A stretch of DNA of 64,000 bases. Origin: Myxococcales bacterium. GTDB taxonomy: Bacteria > Myxococcota_A > Polyangia > Nannocystales > Nannocystaceae. Under the pieces are notes generated by a model that worked only from the letters and a program-made list of their open reading frames with translations, was not told the origin of the DNA and ran no database searches. The position numbers were made by a program, and so were the translations under genes. Shown here piece after piece: positions 36,107 through 43,366 of the stretch; position 1 is the stretch's first letter, and the number at the start of each line of letters is the position of its first letter. Location of the stretch: positions 558,001 through 622,000 of the forward strand of contig JACKDU010000001.1 in the NCBI GenBank assembly GCA_020633335.1. The letters are read 5' to 3'.

Positions 36107-37113
36107 CCCCCGGCGCCTCCCCCCGCGAGCGCGCGGGCCTCGAGGCAGGCGCTGTGGGCCGGCCGCGGGCGGTAGCCCTGATCGCCGAAGGTCCCGGCGA
36201 GCGTCGGGATCGCCGTGAAGACCAGCTCGTGGCGGCCGGGCGGGGTCGGGACCTCGAAGGCCGCCCAGCCCTGGCGATCGCTGAAGACGAGGTCGGCGAG
36301 GGGCTCGCCGTCGACCGCGATCCGCAGGAGGAGCGGCGCGTCCGAGCGGAGGCGGGCGTTGAAGTCGGCGAAGCCGAGGTGGCCGCGGAGGCGCGCGCCG
36401 AGCTCGGCGTCGGCGATCCGCAGGGTCGCCTCGGCGCCGTCCTCGAGGTCGAGGAGGAGGCAGCGGCGGGGCGCGTAGGCGATCTCGGCGAAGCGCGGGC
36501 GGAGCTCGCCGCTCTTGCAGGTGAAGGCGCCGCCCCGCCGCGGGCAGCGGGCCCGGCGGTCGCTGACCTCAAGGCCAGGTGCGTCGAGGAGGTCGAAGCT
36601 CGGGGCGGCCGCGCCCGCGGGCTCGAAGGCGTGGACCGTGAAGGGGCCGAGCGCCGTCCGGGCGCGCGCAGGCGGGAGCGGGCGCGCCCCCCACTCGCGG
36701 CGGAGCGTCGGGCTCCAGGGGTCGTCGTCGCCGCGGGCGATGATCGTCAGGCGCGGGCGGCCCTCGAGGTCGGGCGGGGCGACGGCGCCCGGATCGGCGA
36801 GGGCGGCGAGCTCCCGGCGGGCGCGCGGGGCCAGCCAGGGGTCGGCGAGGAGGACCAGGCCGGGGTCGCCGGCGCGGAGGTGGTCGTCGAGCGCTCGCCA
36901 GGCGGCCGCGGGGAGGGTGGTCCGGTAGGCGCGGGCGGCCGCGATCCACTCGATCGCCGCGACCGCGAGGATCAGCGCGAGGACCCCGCGGGCGAGGCGG
37001 CGGAGGCGATCCGGCGCCTCCGCGCGCGACGACGCCGCGTTCGCGGTTGATATGTCCGAAGGGACATGTCGATGGACCTCGCCGCCGCTCGCGGTCGCTC
37101 GCTCGTCGCTCAC
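36103..37113 (-). CDS. Membrane-anchored protein of unknown function in glycan operon
   Basis: 336 aa. A disordered N-terminus of about 35 residues precedes one transmembrane helix ('VLALILAVAAIEWIAAARAY'). The rest is predicted outside the cytoplasm: 'LVLLADPWLAPRARRELAALADP', 'RPRLTIIARGDDDPWSPTLRREWG' and a beta-rich end 'LLLRIAVDGEPLADLVFSDRQGWAAFEVPTPPGRHELVFTAIPT' that resembles the accessory beta domain found after some GT-C enzymes. The GTG start overlaps the stop of the large membrane gene by 4 bp (GTGA), and its own stop overlaps the next start (ATGA). No catalytic motif seen. Confidence 0.75.
   Translation of the reverse strand: MSDERATASGGEVHRHVPSDISTANAASSRAEAPDRLRRLARGVLALILAVAAIEWIAAARAYRTTLPAAAWRALDDHLRAGDPGLVLLADPWLAPRARRELAALADPGAVAPPDLEGRPRLTIIARGDDDPWSPTLRREWGARPLPPARARTALGPFTVHAFEPAGAAAPSFDLLDAPGLEVSDRRARCPRRGGAFTCKSGELRPRFAEIAYAPRRCLLLDLEDGAEATLRIADAELGARLRGHLGFADFNARLRSDAPLLLRIAVDGEPLADLVFSDRQGWAAFEVPTPPGRHELVFTAIPTLAGTFGDQGYRPRPAHSACLEARALAGGGAGG
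36562..36579. repeat. Dispersed palindrome, site 12
   Basis: GCTGACCTCAAGGCCAGG: TGACC/GGCCA around TCAA with one mismatch, within the membrane-anchored unknown gene (CCT, CTT codons). Confidence 0.5.
37051..37068. repeat. Dispersed palindrome, site 13
   Basis: TATGTCCGAAGGGACATG: perfect ATGTCC/GGACAT arms around GAAG, in the disordered N-terminal coding part of the same gene, with ATA and TCA codons. Confidence 0.65.
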
Positions 37114-40025
37114 GGCGGGTCGCCCCCCGCGAGGCCGAGGTTGAAGCCGAGGGCCGGCGGCGCCTCGCCCTCGGAGACGATCGTCACCCGGAGATCGACG
37201 GCCGCGCCGGCGGCCGCGCCCGCGCCCGGCGGCGGCGTGAGGACGAGCGGCGTCCTTCCGGGGGCATGCGGGAGCTTGAGGTCGACGAGCGTCGTCCACG
37301 CCTCCGCAGCGGCGCCGGCCGTCCGCGCGTCGATCTTCAGGTGGTGGGTGCCGCGGGCGCCCCGGCGATCCTTGGCGGCGTCGTCGTCGAGGGCGACGTA
37401 GCCCCGGAGCTCGCCCCTCGAGAAGTCCACGCCGGGGAAGGTGACGATCGCCGGCCCCGCGCGCCGCGGGCGGACGACGATCGCCGGCCGGATCAACATC
37501 TCGGTCTTGAGCGGCCCCGCCCGCAGCGCGTCGCCGCCGCTCGCCGGATCGATCGCCGCCCGGCCCGCGCTCAGCCAGGCGCTGGCGAGCCCGGACTCGC
37601 GGGCGTCGGCCCGCAGCCAGCGGACGCCGAGGGCGGCGATCACGATCGCCAGGCCGGCCGCTTGCACCCACCCCGGGAGCGCGCGCCGGACGATCCCGCC
37701 GAGGCGCGCCAGGGTCGCCTCGCCGCGGCCGACGATGAGCGCGAGGAGGGCGAGGAGGGCCGCGACGGTGATCCCGAGGCCGAGGAGGTCGAGCACCCGC
37801 CAGCGGACGTAGCGGAGCTCGACGTCGCCGTCGCCGACAGCGGCCGCGATCAGGGTCGGCTCGGAGCCGTCGTCGCCCTCCGCCTTGCCGCCCCGGAGCT
37901 CGCCGCGGCGGCGGGCCTCGGGGGTCGCCTCGACGGCCTCGCCCCCCGGGCGGGTGATCGCCGGGACCTCGACCCAGGGGAGGAGCGCGCCGCCCTGGCG
38001 GAGCTCCCAGCGCGGGTAGCCGCCGACGTGGAGGACCAGGCGGGTCGCCCCCGCCTCGGCGCCGCGGATCCGCAGGCGGAGGTCGCCCGCGTCGACCGAG
38101 CCGCCGATCACCTCGACCTCGCCGGGGCCCTCGAGGTGGGTGATCCCCTCCGCGTCGGTGCGCTCGCGGACCGCGAAGGGGCCGAATTGATGGAGCCCGC
38201 GGCCCATCGAGACCAGGTAGCGGACGCCGAGGCGGCGGAGGAGCGCGTCGCTCGCGGCCTCCGGCTTGTGGACGAAGTTGTCGCCGGGGGTGAAGCCGAT
38301 CTTGTAGGTCGCCGCCTCGGTGGTGAGCGGCGAGTCCATGAACCAGTGGGCGTTGCGGTGGGCCCGGAAGGCGATCCGGCCGACCTCGCCCGGGGCGGCC
38401 GCGCGCGCTCGCTCGCGCTCGCGCTCGGCGAGCCAGGCGAGGAGCTCGGCGTAGGCGGCCTCGGCCTCGGGCTTGCCGGGGAAGCGCTCGACCTGGACCT
38501 CGCCGACGTGGTGGCGCCGCATCGCGTCGACCGAGCCGCCGACCATACCTGACCCAAGGACCAGGATGGCGCCGGCGAGGGCGACGACCACCGGCGCCTT
38601 GATGTGGGCCCGCAGCCGCGAGCGCCAGAGCCCGGCGGCCGCGCGCGCGAGGCCGACGAGGGCGAGCCCGGCGAGGAGGAAGAGGCCGGGCTTGGCGGCG
38701 ATCAGGAGGCGCTGGTACTGGATGTGGGTGAAGCCGGCGCCGAGGTGATCGAGGCGGAGCGCCCAGAAGGCGTCGGCGCTCGCCCCGAGCCAGAGGCAGA
38801 GCGACCAGGCGGCGAGGAGGCGGGCGAGCGGGTGGCCGCGGAGGGCGGTGAAGAGGAGGCCGAGGGTCGCCGCGTGGCCGACCGCCGCCGGCATGTGCTG
38901 GGCCCAGCGGCCCTCGGCGGCCATCCGCACCATCGCGTCGAGGGGGGCGTGGAGCCAGCCGTAGCTCGCCATCCAGCCGCGGTGGGCGAGCATCGGCAGG
39001 AGCCACCAGGCGGCGACGGCGAGGGCGAGGCCGCCGATCACCGCGATCTCGAGCGTGACCTGGGCGCGGGCGCCGGCCGCCCTCCGACTGGGCGATTTGG
39101 ACATGTCCTCTGCGACCTGTCCCTTGATGCTGGCGAGGATCGGCACCCCGAGCGCGGCCGCGAGCGCGAGGGTCGGCAGGCTCATCGGGTGGGCGAGGAT
39201 CGCCCCGCCGCCGGCGAGCGCCGCGCACGCGAGGTGGCGGCCGGCGCCGGGCGTCCCGGCCTCGAGGCGGGCGCGGGCCGCCTCGGAGAGGCAGAGGAGC
39301 CCGAGCGAGGTCGCCAGCGCCTGCGGCCAGACCCCGTAGAGCATCGTGTAGGTCCAGCCCCCCTCGCGGTAGGCGCCGGCGTCGACGAGGGCGAGGGCGC
39401 CGGCGATCGCCCCGGCGATCGGCCCGGCGAAGGCCATCGCCCGGCCGCGGGCGCCGCCGCGGCCGAGGGTCGCGCCGACGTGGACGAGCGCGAGCCCCTG
39501 GAGGACGAAGACCAGCGCGACCATCCAGGCGTAGCAGCGCTCCCAGCTCGCGCCGCCGAAGGAGAGCGCCCGAAAGAGGGCGACGATGAGGTCGCCGAGG
39601 GGCGGATAGAGCTCGCCGATCGGCGCGCCGAAGAACCAGGTCGAGCTCCAGCCGCGGAGCTCGAAGTCCGCGAGGATCTGTCCGAAGAGCCAGGCGCGCG
39701 TGAGGTGGACCGGGTGGTCGGCGCTCAGCGGCATCACCCCGCGGGCGAGCGGCCAGACCAGCCAGAGGCCGAGGAGCGTGACCGCGAGCGCGAGGACGGC
39801 GACCAGCCAGCGGGGCGGACGCGCGAGCTCGCCCGCGCCAGCGCTCGTCGCGGATGAGGGCCCGTCGCCCGCGCCGCGATCGCTGGCGCGAGCGCTCGGC
39901 GACGACGAGCGCCGCGTCACGGAGGAGGGCTCGTCGCCCTCGCCGCGCCCGCCTCGCCCCGCGTCCTCGCGCTGGCGCTCGTCCGCGCCGGCCCGGGCGA
40001 CCGCCTCATCGGCGCTTCGGTCCAC
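37110..40025 (-). CDS. Very large polytopic membrane protein (PTPS-related/YfhO-like)
   Basis: 971 aa. A disordered N-terminus of about 70 residues, then about eleven helices up to residue 500, a large extracytoplasmic part (about 505-740) and two or three more helices before a final beta-rich domain. The pattern 'LSADHPVHLTRAWLFGQILADFELRGWSSTWFFGAPIGELYPPLGDLIVA' is typical of membrane proteins annotated as 6-pyruvoyl-tetrahydropterin synthase-related or YfhO-like GT-C-fold proteins. 'GFTPGDNFVHKPEAASDALLRRLGVRYLVSMG' fits that group. Probably helps transfer or flip a surface sugar. It overlaps the methyltransferase gene by 20 bp. Confidence 0.75.
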   Translation of the reverse strand: MDRSADEAVARAGADERQREDAGRGGRGEGDEPSSVTRRSSSPSARASDRGAGDGPSSATSAGAGELARPPRWLVAVLALAVTLLGLWLVWPLARGVMPLSADHPVHLTRAWLFGQILADFELRGWSSTWFFGAPIGELYPPLGDLIVALFRALSFGGASWERCYAWMVALVFVLQGLALVHVGATLGRGGARGRAMAFAGPIAGAIAGALALVDAGAYREGGWTYTMLYGVWPQALATSLGLLCLSEAARARLEAGTPGAGRHLACAALAGGGAILAHPMSLPTLALAAALGVPILASIKGQVAEDMSKSPSRRAAGARAQVTLEIAVIGGLALAVAAWWLLPMLAHRGWMASYGWLHAPLDAMVRMAAEGRWAQHMPAAVGHAATLGLLFTALRGHPLARLLAAWSLCLWLGASADAFWALRLDHLGAGFTHIQYQRLLIAAKPGLFLLAGLALVGLARAAAGLWRSRLRAHIKAPVVVALAGAILVLGSGMVGGSVDAMRRHHVGEVQVERFPGKPEAEAAYAELLAWLAERERERARAAAPGEVGRIAFRAHRNAHWFMDSPLTTEAATYKIGFTPGDNFVHKPEAASDALLRRLGVRYLVSMGRGLHQFGPFAVRERTDAEGITHLEGPGEVEVIGGSVDAGDLRLRIRGAEAGATRLVLHVGGYPRWELRQGGALLPWVEVPAITRPGGEAVEATPEARRRGELRGGKAEGDDGSEPTLIAAAVGDGDVELRYVRWRVLDLLGLGITVAALLALLALIVGRGEATLARLGGIVRRALPGWVQAAGLAIVIAALGVRWLRADARESGLASAWLSAGRAAIDPASGGDALRAGPLKTEMLIRPAIVVRPRRAGPAIVTFPGVDFSRGELRGYVALDDDAAKDRRGARGTHHLKIDARTAGAAAEAWTTLVDLKLPHAPGRTPLVLTPPPGAGAAAGAAVDLRVTIVSEGEAPPALGFNLGLAGGDPP
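38548..38565. repeat. Degenerate dispersed palindrome
   Basis: CCTGACCCAAGGACCAGG. Outer CCTG/CAGG and inner bases pair, two positions do not. The coding strand reads CTGGTCCTTGGGTCAGGT, with CTT, TCA and GGT codons. Confidence 0.4.
39099..39133. repeat. GGACATGTCC plus a degenerate dispersed site
   Basis: A perfect 10-bp palindrome GGACATGTCC (39099-39108) is followed 7 bp later by ACCTGTCCCTTGATGCTGG. The codons covered include GGA, GCA and AAA, in a hydrophilic loop of the large membrane protein. Confidence 0.45.
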
Positions 40026-40620
40026 CGAGGATCACCGTCCAGGGCAGGGGCCGGCGCACCGCCTCGATCTCGAGCGCCCCCCCGGCGAGGCGCAGGAGCT
40101 GGCGCCGGGTGAAGTGCTGGAGGTGCCCCGGCGTGTTGCCGAGGTCGCGGAGGTAGCGCCCGCGGAGGAGGTTGAGGAGCCGCCAGGTGGGCTCCCAGGG
40201 GGTGCTGAGGAGGACGTGGCGGTCGGCGACCCGGGCGAGCTCGGCGAGGCCGGCCGCCGGGCGCTCGAGGTGCTCCAGGACCTCGCAGCAGATCACCATG
40301 TCGAACTCGCGGTCGGCGTAGGGGAGCGCGTAGATCGACGCGGCGGTGAACTCGATCGCCGGGTCGCAGCCCGGCCCGCGGGCGTCGACCAGGTCGCAGG
40401 CGGCGAAGCGCGCGGGGCGGTGGCGGCCGAGGAGGTGGTCGGCGAGGCGCCCCTCGCCGCAGCCGACCTCGAGCACCGTCCGCGGCCGGGCGTCGGCGTA
40501 GAGGTCGCCGACCGCCCGCAGGAAGCCGTCGACGAGGCGGCGGGCGATCGGGTTGCGGGTGTCGTACTTGTCGTCGACGTTGCCGACGATCACCCCCTCC
40601 GCCGATTGGACATGTCTCAA
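40006..40620 (-). CDS. Class I SAM-dependent methyltransferase
   Basis: 204 aa cytoplasmic enzyme. SAM-binding motif I 'TVLEVGCGEGRLADHLL', acidic residue at the end of strand 2 ('FAACDLVD'), 'IYALPYADREFDMVICCEVLEHLERP' (motifs II-III of the UbiE/Methyltransf_11 type), and 'LSTPWEPTWRLLNLLRGRYLRDLGNTPGHLQHFT', often seen in methyltransferases of surface-polysaccharide clusters. Substrate unknown. Its ATG overlaps the stop of the GT2 gene by 4 bp, within a dispersed palindrome. Confidence 0.87.
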   Translation of the reverse strand: MRHVQSAEGVIVGNVDDKYDTRNPIARRLVDGFLRAVGDLYADARPRTVLEVGCGEGRLADHLLGRHRPARFAACDLVDARGPGCDPAIEFTAASIYALPYADREFDMVICCEVLEHLERPAAGLAELARVADRHVLLSTPWEPTWRLLNLLRGRYLRDLGNTPGHLQHFTRRQLLRLAGGALEIEAVRRPLPWTVILGGPKRR

Positions 40621-40628
40621 GAGACACC
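40611..40628. repeat. Dispersed palindrome, site 14, at a gene junction
   Basis: CATGTCTCAAGAGACACC: perfect TGTCT/AGACA arms around CAAG. It covers both the stop codon of the GT2 gene and the start codon of the methyltransferase gene. Confidence 0.65.
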
Positions 40629-41660
40629 TCCGTCGGGTCCCCGCCAGCTCGCGGCCGCGCTCCGGCGGACCCCCGGCGCCCGCGGGGTCTCGCCGGCGGC
40701 CTGGAGCGCGTCGGCGCGGGCGCCCTCGGCGAGGCGCTCGCGGATCAGCAGCTCCTCCGAGAGGCGGCGGTTGGCGGCCATCAGGTCGCCGAGGAGGGCC
40801 ATGAGCGCGACCAGGAAGGCGAGGACGATCGCGCCGACGCCGACCAGGAGCGACTCGGTGTGCCCCGACTCCGCCGGGTAGCGCGAGGCGTAGAAGTAGA
40901 GGAAGCGGCCGCCGAGGCCGAGGCCGAGGGCGAGGAGGAGGAGGGCGATCCGGCCGAAGGTCTCGACCGGCCAGTAGGTCGCGTAGGCCCGGACGATCAC
41001 CGCGCCGTTGCGCCGGACGTAGCCGGCGATCGACTTGAAGAGGCGCGAGGGCCGATTCATCGGGTTGGTGGTGATCGGGATGTTGGCGATCACCAGCCCC
41101 GCCTGGCCGGCCTGGATGATCGTCTCGAGGGTGTAGGTGAAGCGGTTGTGGACGAACAAGGTCGCCGCCGCCCGCCGGCTCAGCGCCCGAAAGCCCGAGG
41201 TCGCGTCGACGACCGCGGTCCCCGACGCCCGCCGGACCACCCGCGAGCCCCAGCGCTGGAGGATCTTCTTGAGGAGCGAGAAGTGGGCGATCGTGTCGGT
41301 CTGGCGGTCGCCGATCGCGATGTCGGCCTCGCCCGCGAGGATCGGCGCGCAGAGGCGCGGGATGTCGGCGCCGCGGTACTGGTTGTCGGCGTCGGTGTTG
41401 ACGATCACGTCGGCGCCGAGGCGGATGCAGGCGTCGATCCCCGCGGCGTAGGCGGCCGCGAGGCCGCGGTTGCGCGGGAAGCGGAGGACGTGGTGGACCC
41501 CGAGCTCGGCCGCGACCTCGGCGGTCCCGTCCGTGCTCCCGTCGTCGATCACCAGCACCTCGATCACGTCGATCCCGGCGATCGACCGCGGGAGGTCGGC
41601 GAAGGTCGCCCCGAGGTGCTCGCGCTCGTTGAGGCAGGGGATCTGGATGATCAGCTTCAC
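40617..41660 (-). CDS. GT2 family glycosyltransferase (DPM1/GtrB-like)
   Basis: 347 aa. The GT-A domain starts at once with 'KLIIQIPCLNEREHLGATFADLPR' and has 'VLVIDDGSTDGT' and 'NTDADNQYRGADI' (nucleotide-sugar and metal-binding Asp residues). It continues 'TSGFRALSRRAA', 'NIPITTNPMNRPSRLFKSI' and two C-terminal helices, as in GtrB-like enzymes that make polyprenyl-phosphate sugars. It could supply the donor for the GT39 enzyme at the end of this gene run. GTG start at the conserved N-terminus chosen; a GTG 8 codons upstream is possible. Confidence 0.88.
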   Translation of the reverse strand: MKLIIQIPCLNEREHLGATFADLPRSIAGIDVIEVLVIDDGSTDGTAEVAAELGVHHVLRFPRNRGLAAAYAAGIDACIRLGADVIVNTDADNQYRGADIPRLCAPILAGEADIAIGDRQTDTIAHFSLLKKILQRWGSRVVRRASGTAVVDATSGFRALSRRAAATLFVHNRFTYTLETIIQAGQAGLVIANIPITTNPMNRPSRLFKSIAGYVRRNGAVIVRAYATYWPVETFGRIALLLLALGLGLGGRFLYFYASRYPAESGHTESLLVGVGAIVLAFLVALMALLGDLMAANRRLSEELLIRERLAEGARADALQAAGETPRAPGVRRSAAASWRGPDGGVS

Positions 41661-41700
41661 GCCGAGGCCGCCTGCTTGTACCACCCCGCCGCCGGAGCGC

Positions 41701-42642
41701 TCAACGGCGAGCGGCCGCGGCGGCGGCGAGGCGCGGCGCGTGGGCGGCGGCGAGGCGGACGCTCTCGAGGTGGATCTCGACGATGTCGTCGATCGCCGGG
41801 GCGTAGCCGCCGGCCATCGCCACCGCGACCGGCACCCCGGCGGTGGCGCAGCGGCCGAGGACCAGCGCGTCGCGGCGGGCGAGCCCCGCCTTGGTCAGCG
41901 CCAGGCGGCCGAGCGCGTCGCCGACGTAGGGGTCGGCGCCGGCGAGGTAGATCGCCAGATCGGCGGCGGCCGCCGGCAGGGCGCGGGTGAGGGCGTCGTC
42001 CAGGGCCTCGAGGTACGCCTCGTCACCGCAGCCGTCGGCGAGGGCGACGTCGAGGTCAGAGCGCTCCTTGGTGAAGGGGAAGTTGCCGGCGCCGTGGAGC
42101 GAGAGCGTGAAGATCGTCGGGTCGTCGGCGAGGATGCTCGCGGTCCCGTTGCCCTGGTGGACGTCGCAGTCGACGACGATCGCCCGGCGGATCCGGCCCT
42201 CCGCCTGCATCGCCCGGGCGGCGACCGCCGCGTCGTTGAACACGCAGAAGCCCTCGCCGCGGCCGGCGAAGGCGTGGTGGGTGCCGCCGGCGAGGTTGAC
42301 CCCGCAGCCCTCGGCGAGCGCGGCCCGGGCGGCGGCGATCGTCGCCCCCGCCGATCGCCGCGAGCGCTCGACCAGCGCCGGCGACCAGGGGAAGCCGATC
42401 GCCCGGATCTCCCGGGGATCGAGGCCGCCCTCGGCGACCCGGCGGATGTAGGCGGGATCGTGGGCGAGCGCGAGCTGGTCGTCCGTGGCGGCGTCGGGGA
42501 TCCGGAGCTCGGCGCCGAGGGCCGCCCGCTCGGCCTCCACCCGCGCCCGCAGGCGGGCGTACTTCGCCATCGGGAAGCGGTGCCGCGGCGGCAGCGGGAG
42601 GACGAAGGTGTCGGTCGCGAAGATCTGCACCCTGGGCGGCAA
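41701..42642 (-). CDS. Histone deacetylase family protein (acetoin utilisation AcuC-like)
   Basis: 313 aa Zn hydrolase that removes acetyl groups from lysine or polyamines. 'NLAGGTHHAFAGRGEGFCVFNDAAVAA' holds the active-site His pair (H122/H123) and 'VVDCDVHQGNGTASI' the Zn-binding Asp/His residues (D160, H162), followed by 'YLAGADPYVGDALGRLALTKAGL' with the third Zn ligand. All catalytic residues are present. The start may be TTG (used here) or the GTG four codons on. It is 40 bp upstream of the GT2 gene in the same direction, so it may be co-transcribed with the glycan genes. Confidence 0.9.
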   Translation of the reverse strand: MPPRVQIFATDTFVLPLPPRHRFPMAKYARLRARVEAERAALGAELRIPDAATDDQLALAHDPAYIRRVAEGGLDPREIRAIGFPWSPALVERSRRSAGATIAAARAALAEGCGVNLAGGTHHAFAGRGEGFCVFNDAAVAARAMQAEGRIRRAIVVDCDVHQGNGTASILADDPTIFTLSLHGAGNFPFTKERSDLDVALADGCGDEAYLEALDDALTRALPAAAADLAIYLAGADPYVGDALGRLALTKAGLARRDALVLGRCATAGVPVAVAMAGGYAPAIDDIVEIHLESVRLAAAHAPRLAAAAAARR

Positions 42643-42678
42643 TTCATCGCCCAGGGGCGCCGCGCCGGCAAGGGCCGG

Positions 42679-43218
42679 CTACTCGCCGTACCAGACCCGG
42701 GTCGCCTGCCAGCCCTCGGCCGGCCAGGCCTCGAGGCCCATGATCATCGCCAGGTGGTCGGTCTCCTGCGGGCTCCAGATCGCGCAGGCCCAGCCCTCGG
42801 CGACCTTCCAGAGCGCGAAGATGATGTAGACCCACGAGCCGGGCGCGTCCTCGTAGTAGTCGGGGTCCTGCTCGGCCTGCTCCTGGACGAGCTCGACGTC
42901 GACGACGATCCACTCGCCCGGCGACGAGGCCCAGCGGCCCTCGCCGTTGGCGTTCCAGGTGCCGACCGCCCCGCCGAAGTTGGCGTAGTCGACCAGCGCC
43001 TTGGGGTCGCGGGTCAGGCGGATCGCCTCGGCGTCGGTGATCCGCTGGAGCGAGATCAGCGGGACCGGCGGATCGTCGGACCAGGCGCCGAGCTCGTCGA
43101 AGGAGACGGCGGCCTCGGAGGCGTAGTGCTCGGCGACGCCGGTCTTGACCGGCGCGTCGGGGTTGCCCGCCTGCATGATCCGGGTGGCCTCTTCGAAGGT
43201 GCGGGGAGTAAATGCCAT
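42679..43218 (-). CDS. Conserved-looking hypothetical protein
   Basis: 179 aa, soluble, acidic, with many Trp, Tyr and Asp residues: 'FDELGAWSDDPPVPLISLQRITDAEAIRLTRDPKALVDYANFGG', 'SPGEWIVVDVELVQEQ', 'DPDYYEDAPGSWVYIIFALWKVAEGWACAIWSPQETDHLAMIMGLEAW'. No signal peptide, helix bundle or enzyme motif that I recognise. A longer frame extends upstream but overlaps the divergent promoter region, so the ATG at MAFTPRTF was chosen. First gene of the minus-strand run. Function unknown. Confidence 0.7.
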   Translation of the reverse strand: MAFTPRTFEEATRIMQAGNPDAPVKTGVAEHYASEAAVSFDELGAWSDDPPVPLISLQRITDAEAIRLTRDPKALVDYANFGGAVGTWNANGEGRWASSPGEWIVVDVELVQEQAEQDPDYYEDAPGSWVYIIFALWKVAEGWACAIWSPQETDHLAMIMGLEAWPAEGWQATRVWYGE

Positions 43219-43366
43219 CGGGTGGACCTCGCTCGCTCGGCTGCATAGTCCGCGCGGGTGCTCAGCGTCAACCGCGGGGCTCGCGGCTGCCGGGGCTGTC
43301 AGCGGCTTCACGTCGCCGGCCGGGGGCACGTCGCCACATCGCCCTGGGGGGCGCCTGGCGGCTACC

